Source of the DNA: Chromatiales bacterium
Lineage (GTDB): Bacteria; Pseudomonadota; Gammaproteobacteria; Chromatiales; Chromatiaceae
Reading direction: 5' to 3'
Length of the DNA: 5,795 nucleotides
NCBI GenBank assembly: GCA_024639625.1
Contig: JAHEIA010000224.1
Coordinates: 1-5,795, forward strand
Shown: one piece after another, positions 1 through 4,706 of the stretch
Numbering within the stretch: the first letter of the stretch is position 1
Layout: every line of letters starts with the position of its first letter
Notes under the pieces: generated by a model
What the model was told of the DNA's origin: nothing
The model's database searches: none
Seen by the model: only the letters and a program-made list of their open reading frames with translations
Program-made: the position numbers and the translations under genes

Positions 1-552
1 GTCGCCGGTGGTGACGGCGATGGTTTTTCGATTGGCGGCAACCACTTTCTGCACGCCTGCCGGCGCAACATGGACATGACCTACATCGTCATGGACAACG
101 AGGTCTACGGGATGACGAAGGGCCAGGCCTCACCGACCACGGCCCCCGAATGGACTCACAGCAAGATGACGCCGCACGGCACCGGCATGCGCCGTTTCCA
201 GCCGGCGGCGATGGCCCTGGCGGCCGGTGCCACCTGGATAGCGCGCGGTTTTTCCGGCGATCCCAGCGAGCTGACCCACCTGCTGGTCGAGGCGATCCAA
301 CACCCAGGGTTTTCTCTGCTGCATGTCTTGAGCCCCTGTCAGACCTTCCGTCCCGAACAAAAGCAATGGAAGGAACAGGTCCACCCGTTCGCCGACAGCA
401 ACACCGGCGACCCGGTCGTGGCGGCCCAGCGCATCCAGGCCGATGACGGCATGGCCCTGGGGCTGATCTACGCCAACCGCTTACCGGTCTGGCAGCCACG
501 CAACCAGGCCACGAGCAGCATCGCGGCGCTGGAAGAAGAGTTTCGGGTATGA
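1..552 (+). CDS. 2-oxoacid:ferredoxin oxidoreductase beta subunit (KorB/PorB type), 5'-truncated by window edge
   Basis: The frame is open from base 1 and ends at TGA 550-552, giving 183 residues of a subunit usually near 280-340, so the N-terminus lies outside the window. The visible part opens with the thiamine-diphosphate motif GDGDG (residues 4-8, after VAG), then IGGNH, and the end of the TPP motif around VMDNEVYG (residues 30-37). This is followed by MTKGQASPTT (38-47), the K-G-Q-x-S-P-T signature of this beta-subunit family. Known family role: with the alpha/gamma subunit, CoA-dependent oxidative decarboxylation of a 2-oxoacid (2-oxoglutarate or pyruvate), or its reductive reverse, with electrons passed to ferredoxin in the cytoplasm. 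The HVLSPCQTF segment (about 103-111) is also typical. The substrate cannot be settled from this fragment. The alpha subunit is expected upstream. The stop overlaps the next start by 4 bases (ATGA), which suggests co-translation with the ferritin-like protein. Confidence 0.93.
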   Translation, partial: VAGGDGDGFSIGGNHFLHACRRNMDMTYIVMDNEVYGMTKGQASPTTAPEWTHSKMTPHGTGMRRFQPAAMALAAGATWIARGFSGDPSELTHLLVEAIQHPGFSLLHVLSPCQTFRPEQKQWKEQVHPFADSNTGDPVVAAQRIQADDGMALGLIYANRLPVWQPRNQATSSIAALEEEFRV

Positions 553-1076
553 GCAAGCTACTCTCGCAGAACATCGAATCGCTTGCCGAGTTTCTCGCCC
601 ATGCGCTCGAGTTGGAGGTCGAATCGGCGGAGCGCTACCGGGAACTCGCAGACAATATGCGGGTGCACAACAACCCAGAGGTGTCCGAATTGTTCCGCAA
701 GCTTGCCCACTACGGTGACACCCATGCGGCCGAAGTCGAGCAGCGTGCTGCCGGTTTCGAGCTGCCGTACATTTCACCGTGGGACTTCAAATGGTCCTGC
801 CCAGAGGCCCCGGAATCGCCGTGCATGGAGGATGCGCACTACATGATGACCAAGTGCCAGGCCCTGGAACTGGCCCTGCACAACGAGATCCGCGGGCGTG
901 ACTTCTACGCGCAGGTGGCAAACGGATCGAGCGATCCTGCGGTGCGCGAGGCGGCTGCCGAAATGGCGGCCGAGGAAGACACACACGTCAACATGCTACG
1001 CGAGTGGGTAGCACGCGAAGCCTGCGTGACAGAGAAGCGCCCACTCGATCTCGATCCACCACACATGCCGGAGTGA
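549..1076 (+). CDS. Rubrerythrin-like ferritin-superfamily protein
   Basis: A complete 175-residue soluble protein with no signal peptide or membrane segment. The ATG overlaps the upstream TGA as ATGA and a purine-rich GAAGAAGAG lies about 8 bases upstream, so the start is well supported. It has the four-helix pattern of ferritin-like diiron proteins: helix 1 with E25/E28 in EVESAERYREL, helix 2 with H59 in YGDTHAAEV, helix 3 with E107 and E113 in ALELALHNEIRGRDFY, and helix 4 with a canonical E-x-x-H (E143, H146) in EEDTHVNML. The helix 2 equivalent of E-x-x-H reads G56-D-T-H59, so one expected glutamate ligand is absent or replaced by a neighbour. There is no C-terminal rubredoxin Cys4 domain. 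A 70-103 insert carries C84, C92 and C103. Family roles include peroxide reduction or iron handling. Linkage to an oxygen-sensitive ferredoxin oxidoreductase fits oxidative protection, but that is inference. Confidence 0.85.
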   Translation: MSKLLSQNIESLAEFLAHALELEVESAERYRELADNMRVHNNPEVSELFRKLAHYGDTHAAEVEQRAAGFELPYISPWDFKWSCPEAPESPCMEDAHYMMTKCQALELALHNEIRGRDFYAQVANGSSDPAVREAAAEMAAEEDTHVNMLREWVAREACVTEKRPLDLDPPHMPE

Positions 1077-1215
1077 GCCGGAGTATTTCTTTCTCGCTAG
1101 TGCGCAACTGGCAAGCGGCAAACGCCTGTATACACAGGGACTGTCGACGATATCGTCGACACGTTCCAGTGAGGCGCTGATAGACAAGCAACGCCTAACA
1201 ACTGATCGTTCGTCC
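1077..1215. other. Spacer between convergent genes
   Basis: A short non-coding stretch between the stop of the ferritin-like gene (+) and the stop of the hydrolase remnant (-). Its one distinct element is the 20-bp palindrome at 1142-1161. No T-tract follows the palindrome on either strand, so a classical intrinsic terminator cannot be called. Confidence 0.6.
1142..1161. repeat. Perfect 20-bp palindrome
   Basis: TGTCGACGATATCGTCGACA is its own exact reverse complement. It consists of three consecutive palindromic hexamers (GTCGAC, GATATC, GTCGAC) flanked by T and A. As RNA it could fold to an 8-bp stem with a 4-nt loop. It lies between convergent genes, where a bidirectional terminator or a dimeric-protein site would be plausible, but there is no U-run. 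Its left half, extended to 15 bp (1138-1152), recurs at 4286-4300. Confidence 0.75.
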
Positions 1216-1800
1216 TCACTCGCTTCTGTCCAATTGATCCAAAAAGGCAATTGTTTCTGCGGCCGCTTCTTCCAGGTTGAGGTCTCGAAAAAATGACCGG
1301 CCGATTCAACGGTATACAAAAGCACCTTCTTGTTACCGACGAACGGTTCGAGAAAGGCGGCGACATTGGGCTGCCGCTCGTCCGCGCTGCCGGCGATTAT
1401 GAAAACGGGCGGCACAACGCGGCTTAAATGTGTGCTGGGATCGGCATCTAGGGGTTCGCCACCGTAATAGTCGAGCAGGGTGGTCGGTACGACCTCGGCC
1501 TGTGGTCAGATGTGGATATCGGCGCACATCAGGTCGTCCCCTCTGCCCTGGGCAATCAGCGCCTCCGCCTGTTCCAGGACATTCTTCAGGCTCACGCGAT
1601 ACCGCGTCTTGTATATGTCACGCAGACGGTCCCCCCACGGTCATCGGCGACGGCAGCACCAATGCAGAAATCTTTGCGTCATAGTGCTCAACGGTTGGTT
1701 TCAATGCTCGGTTGGCACCCAATGAGTGCCCCAGCATGACAACCGGACCGACCCCTTGCGCCTTTAGCCACGCCAACCAGGCAAGCCCTTCTTGGGGATA
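1216..1800 (-). pseudogene. Alpha/beta-hydrolase remnant (no N-terminus, two frameshifts, one nonsense codon)
   Basis: Read on the minus strand, the three frames chain into one alpha/beta-hydrolase C-terminal half. It starts around YPQEGLAWLAWLKAQG, then VVMLGHSLGAN with nucleophile Ser at 1723-1725 in the G-x-S-x-G elbow. It continues as DAKISALVLPSPM, then DIYKTRYRVSLKNVL, LLDYYGGEPLDADPS, VVPPVFIIAGSADERQ (acidic residue, Asp 1380-1382) and VESAGHFF (His 1293-1295), and ends RDLNLEEAAAETIAFLD to TGA at 1216-1218. Three lesions interrupt it. The G6 tract (C6 on +, 1631-1636) is one base too long, a TGA sits in frame at 1506-1508, and the T6 tract (A6 on +, 1288-1293) just after the catalytic His is one base too short. 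The N-terminal strands before the elbow are missing, because the sequence runs straight into the winged-helix ORF. The homopolymer shifts alone could be sequencing errors, but the stop and the lost N-terminus support real decay. The substrate is unknown. Confidence 0.85.
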
Positions 1801-2132
1801 GTCTCGATGTAGCGTGGCTGTCTCGGCCGGTCGCCGAGCGCCTTGCGCAACCTGATGATGGTGCCCGTGAGCGCATCGTAGCTGACCAGGGCACCACGCC
1901 AGACCGCACGCTCCAGGTCCTCGCGACTGGCCACGTTCCCCTGGTGCTGGGCGAGGAAGACGAGGACCTCCATGACCCGCGGCTCGAGCTTATGCACCTG
2001 GCCCGCTGCCTCGATACGCCTAATCGCCGGCTGCACAAGCCAGCTACCAATCCGAAAGGCGTCCGGCTTTACGCGCCGATCACCTGGCGAATGGGCGTAC
2101 GATTGCGCTGCACTTTGCCGCCCCTCGCCCAC
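1764..2132 (-). CDS. Winged-helix DNA-binding domain (CadC/OmpR-PhoB C-terminal type), truncated and fused out of frame
   Basis: A 122-residue ORF. The GTG start at 2130-2132 is chosen because AGGTGG (2139-2144 on the opposite strand) lies 6 bases upstream. Residues 26-116 match the trans_reg_C winged helix: FRIGSWLVQP beta strands, then HKLEPRVMEVLVFLAQHQG, then the recognition region RIIGT-like DALTGTIIRLRKALGD (86-101), then the wing RYIETIPKKG (107-116). In normal CadC-like proteins this is followed by YRL, a linker, often a membrane helix, and a sensor domain. Here the frame ends six residues after KKG, because hydrolase sequence begins in another frame. The DNA-binding fold could therefore still be complete, but any sensor domain is gone. 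It is either a fragment left by a deletion joining two genes or a small stand-alone binder. I favour the fragment. Likely cytoplasmic. Confidence 0.75.
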   Translation of the reverse strand: MGEGRQSAAQSYAHSPGDRRVKPDAFRIGSWLVQPAIRRIEAAGQVHKLEPRVMEVLVFLAQHQGNVASREDLERAVWRGALVSYDALTGTIIRLRKALGDRPRQPRYIETIPKKGLPGWRG

Positions 2133-2138
2133 CGAAAA

Positions 2139-2144
2139 CCACCT
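2139..2144 (-). promoter_or_regulatory. Shine-Dalgarno site for the winged-helix ORF
   Basis: AGGTGG on the minus strand, six bases before the GTG start at 2132. It decides the start of the winged-helix ORF, which has no ATG upstream of the conserved domain. Confidence 0.5.
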
Positions 2145-2468
2145 GTGAGCAGCTCGGAAAAATGCAGCCTCCGGTTGCCATCACCACGGGAGAAATGACG
2201 CGTCCCTTCTTCAGAGTTCTGGCAGATACCGCTCACCGATGCATTCCGGGATCAGAACTCATGCAAATCGCCAAACGCTCGGCATGCTGCGACCGGCCAG
2301 AACCCGAAGGCATTCAATGCCACCGTTTCGGAATTTCCGGCAGAACACTGATCGGTCAGAAAAGCACGTCTCGTGAAGAGAAATACATGCCGCTGCAGAA
2401 GTCGCACTTGCCCCCAGCTGGCTTGCCGCCGGGTAATCACGAAGCCCCGTCAGTGATCTCGCCGTTGC
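2145..2468. other. Spacer without a recognised gene
   Basis: This lies between the start of the winged-helix ORF and the stop of the MBL-fold gene, both on the minus strand. Open frames crossing it have no family resemblance, and the longest (+) one runs on antisense into the MBL gene. A weak stem (ATCAC 2436-2440 with GTGAT 2453-2457) lies just past the MBL stop but has only 5-bp arms and no T-run. Any promoter of the winged-helix gene should be here. I could not pick out a convincing -35/-10 pair. Confidence 0.5.
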
Positions 2469-3872
2469 CTAGAAACGCAAATCCAAGAGATCGATCTCCT
2501 CCCCCGTCTTGGCGACGCGCGCCTTTGCCTGGTAGCGGCTTTGCAGCTCTTGTTGCAGGGCCTCGCCGGCCTCGGGTTCACCGTGTACCAACAACACTGG
2601 GGGGTGGTTCTCAAAATCCCCGTACCAGCGGAGCAGCCCCGCCTGGTCAGCATGGGCAGACAGGCCACCGATAGTGTGAATCTTCGCGGCCACCTTGATT
2701 TGTTCTCCCCACAGGTGCACGAACTCCGCGCCGTCGACCAGGGAGCGGCCTAGAGTGCCGCGGGCCTGGAAGCCCGCAATGATCACGCGGCAATCGCGGC
2801 GCCAAATGTTGTGCTTCAGATGATGACGGATTCGACCACCGTTGCACATTCCGCTGCCGGCGATAATGACCGCGCCAGACTGGATGCGGTTGATACTCAT
2901 GGACTGCTGCGGCGTACGCGAGAAGTGAAGGTTAGGCAGCAGCGGCTGCTGCTTGTGCTGCTTCCAAAGGGCGTACGCTTCCTCGTTAAACAGGTCCGCA
3001 TGACGCAGGTAGACTTCGGTGGCCTCGATGGCCATGGGGCTGTCGAGAAAGATCTGCCATTTGCCCACCCCCCATGCGTCGTAGTGCTTGCCCAACAGAT
3101 ACAGGATTTCCTGCGTGCGGCCCACGGCGAAGGCCGGCATCAGGATATTGCCCTTGTCTTGCATAGCCTCGGACATGACCTGGTGGATTTCCACATAGGT
3201 GTCCGCCATCGACCGATGGCAGCGGTTACCATAGGTGCTCTCCATCAGTACCAGATCGGCCTCGCGAATACGGGTCGGATCGGACAATACCGGATCCTCG
3301 TGGTAGCCTAGGTCGCCACTGAAAACCAGCTTGCGCTCGGTGCCATGCTCGCGCAGCCATAGCTGCACGATGGAAGAACCGAGGATGTGGCCGGCATCGA
3401 CGAGTTCCACCTCCACACCGGGCAGAATCTCGGTACGATCACCATAGTCTATGACCTTGAACCGGTGCATCACGCGCTGCGCGTCCTGCACCGTATAGAG
3501 CGGCTCCACCCGGGAGAGACCCTTACGCTGGCGCTTGCGGCTATCCCGTTCGGCATCCCTCTCGCTCAGGAAGGCGGAATCCTTGAGCATGATGCGGCAC
3601 AAGTCACGGCAGGCGCGCTGAGTGTAGATGGGCCCCCGGTACCCTTCGCGGTACAGCAGCGGCAGCCGTCCCGAGTGATCGATATGGGCATGGCTGAGGA
3701 TGACCGCGTCCAGCTCACGCACATTGAATGGAAACGGCTGGCGGTTCCGCTGTTCGGTTTCGTCACCGCCCTGCAGTAGGCCACAGTCGAGCAGCACACG
3801 CTTGGACCCCACTTGGATCAGATGACAGGAGCCGGTAACTTCTCCGGCCGCGCCATAGCAGTGCAATTTCAT
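2469..3872 (-). CDS. MBL-fold/beta-CASP RNA exonuclease (YSH1/CPSF73-like)
   Basis: A complete 467-residue protein from ATG 3870-3872, supported by AAGGA seven bases upstream. An upstream in-frame TTG at 3902 would add ten non-conserved residues. The N-terminal metallo-beta-lactamase fold shows GAAGEVTGS (7-15), DCGLLQGG (29-36), zinc motif H61-A-H63-I-D65-H66, H162 in DAGHILGSS, and D187 in FSGDLG. The inserted beta-CASP domain begins near MESTYGNR (210-217) and includes PAFAVGRTQE and the SGMCNGGR motif. The MBL fold resumes with GFQARGTLGR, GGLSAHAD (H407) and VHGEPE (H430). All expected metal ligands are present. Known family role: zinc-dependent RNA endo/exonuclease, as in the characterised Thermus TTHA0252 homologue. 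Its cellular RNA targets here are unknown. It is cytoplasmic and appears monocistronic within the window. The length is typical of bacterial members. Confidence 0.95.
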   Translation of the reverse strand: MKLHCYGAAGEVTGSCHLIQVGSKRVLLDCGLLQGGDETEQRNRQPFPFNVRELDAVILSHAHIDHSGRLPLLYREGYRGPIYTQRACRDLCRIMLKDSAFLSERDAERDSRKRQRKGLSRVEPLYTVQDAQRVMHRFKVIDYGDRTEILPGVEVELVDAGHILGSSIVQLWLREHGTERKLVFSGDLGYHEDPVLSDPTRIREADLVLMESTYGNRCHRSMADTYVEIHQVMSEAMQDKGNILMPAFAVGRTQEILYLLGKHYDAWGVGKWQIFLDSPMAIEATEVYLRHADLFNEEAYALWKQHKQQPLLPNLHFSRTPQQSMSINRIQSGAVIIAGSGMCNGGRIRHHLKHNIWRRDCRVIIAGFQARGTLGRSLVDGAEFVHLWGEQIKVAAKIHTIGGLSAHADQAGLLRWYGDFENHPPVLLVHGEPEAGEALQQELQSRYQAKARVAKTGEEIDLLDLRF

Positions 3873-3879
3873 AGCTGCG

Positions 3880-3884
3880 TCCTT
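3880..3884 (-). promoter_or_regulatory. Shine-Dalgarno site deciding the MBL-fold start
   Basis: AAGGA on the minus strand, seven bases upstream of ATG 3872. It supports the 467-residue start directly before MKLHCYGAAGEVTG rather than the TTG at 3902. Confidence 0.65.
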
Positions 3885-3904
3885 GTTTTCGTCTTGGTTC
3901 AATC

Positions 3905-4262
3905 AACGACTTGCCACTCATCGCGCCGCGTCGATCGGCAGGGCGGATGTCTACGTGAGGCGTTCCGCCGTCCTGTTGCCGCTGCATCGCATGGTCGAAC
4001 CCCTCGAACTCCACCAGTGCTCCATCCTAGACGATTTGAAAGGCTCACCATGTAAGCGCTGATTGCAACCGCCGCGAAAATCGAAGCGACCCACTTTCTC
4101 CTCCGCCGCGAAACAAACTGCCTGCCCCCCGTGGGCATTCCCAACCCACTCCTTCATAATCCGCTGAATTCTCTCGCAAATGCCAGGACATCCCTTGAGC
4201 CACTGTCCCTGGAAAAGGTTCGGCCAGAGGTGTTGCTCGGAGCGGTTTTTCTGCATGTTCTG
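3905..4262 (-). pseudogene. Possible degraded small gene upstream of the MBL-fold gene
   Basis: A minus-strand frame from ATG 4262 gives MQKNRSEQHLWPNLF, then IQRIMKEWVGNAHGGQ and AAEEKVGRFDF. Near 4015 a neighbouring frame carries on plausibly with ALVEFEGFDHAMQRQQDGG. Codon third positions are moderately GC-rich. The Trp/Gln/Glu-rich helical composition recalls small phasin-type proteins, but I cannot identify a family motif and there is no clear ribosome binding site. It may be a frameshifted relic or simply non-coding sequence. Confidence 0.22.
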
Positions 4263-4285
4263 CGGATTTGGCGAGATGTGGATCA

Positions 4286-4300
4286 GGACTGTCGACGATA
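4286..4300. repeat. Second copy of the 15-bp element
   Basis: GGACTGTCGACGATA is identical to 1138-1152. At 1142-1161 the sequence completes a perfect palindrome. Here the second half (4300-4309, AACGATGACA) is a degraded match, with three mismatched pairs across the dyad. Confidence 0.55.
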
Positions 4301-4515
4301 ACGATGACAACTGACGACCGCACAGCTCCCAACATTCATCAATCGCCTCATGGAGACGCGCCGGTGACCCGCAACGGCGAGTCCCGACCGGCGCAAGTAA
4401 GAGAATCGGCGGCCCTTCCCGAACATCGTGCTGCAATGGGCTATCTCGAACGCCAATTGCAGTACGAGTGGGCATTTGCCACACCAAGCACTTTTTAGTG
4501 CCGGGTCGGAAGTTT

Positions 4516-4542
4516 GTTGTCATTGTTTGGTATCGTGACAAC
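4516..4542. promoter_or_regulatory. Inverted repeat GTTGTCA-N13-TGACAAC, possible operator
   Basis: Two perfect 7-bp arms (4516-4522 and 4536-4542) flank a 13-base AT-leaning centre. It lies about 165 bases upstream of the HAD-tandem start, in non-coding sequence. The spacing would place the arms on about the same DNA face (two turns centre to centre), as for a dimeric regulator. No regulator can be named from the sequence. Confidence 0.3.
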
Positions 4543-4631
4543 TTGTGAAGCGGCCCGCAGCGACAGTTCAAGCGCCAGCGTCCATCAACTGCCGGAACCC
4601 GGCGATCGATGTCTTGCGACAGTCGGGTTTG

Positions 4632-4676
4632 ATATCGATATGGCGCTCCGCTTGATTACGTAACGTGACACATCAA
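4632..4676. promoter_or_regulatory. Cluster of short palindromes upstream of the HAD-tandem gene
   Basis: ATATCGATAT (4632-4641), TTACGTAA (4656-4663) and the dyad TTGAT-N15-ATCAA (4652-4656 and 4672-4676) fall within 45 bases, ending 30 bases before the ATG. The half-sites resemble FNR/CRP-type TTGAT/ATCAA, but the 15-base spacing is too long for the usual N4 FNR site. It may be a regulator site or chance. Confidence 0.25.
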
Positions 4677-4706
4677 CCCCAACCTACCGCAGGCCACAAG
4701 AAACCG

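Larger units (their letters stand above)
3873..4706. other. 834-bp divergent intergenic region
   Basis: This separates the divergently transcribed MBL-fold gene (-) and HAD-tandem gene (+), so it should contain both promoters. It holds the doubtful relic at 3905-4262, a 64-codon plus-strand frame at 4304-4498 with no recognisable family and no ribosome binding site, a 15-bp repeat copy at 4286-4300, an inverted repeat at 4516-4542, and short palindromes at 4632-4676. No RNA gene or convincing sigma-70 promoter was found. Confidence 0.6.

Noticed and set aside
89..574. Minus-strand 161-codon frame opposite the oxidoreductase gene
   Set aside because: Arg/Pro/Cys-rich composition typical of an antisense shadow of a GC-rich coding region.
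1193..1202. GCCTAACAAC, resembling an integron attC end
   Set aside because: No matching GTTAGGC-type partner lies nearby (the only one, near 2933, is inside the MBL gene) and there is no integrase or cassette structure.
996..1415. Minus-strand 139-codon frame read as one protein
   Set aside because: Only its first part (1293-1415) is hydrolase sequence; after the T6 tract it is out of frame and runs through the spacer and antisense into the ferritin-like gene.
2436..2457. Possible terminator stem after the MBL-fold stop
   Set aside because: Only 5-bp arms with a 12-base loop and no T-tract.
2162..2674. Plus-strand open frame of 170 codons
   Set aside because: Its second half is antisense to the conserved C-terminus of the MBL-fold gene and its first half has no family features; it looks like a shadow.
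2811..3311. Plus-strand open frame of 166 codons
   Set aside because: It lies entirely antisense to the well-supported MBL-fold/beta-CASP gene, a common effect of high GC content.
4304..4498. 64-codon plus-strand frame starting MTTDDRTAPN
   Set aside because: No ribosome binding site, mixed third-position base use and no recognisable family; too weak to call a gene.
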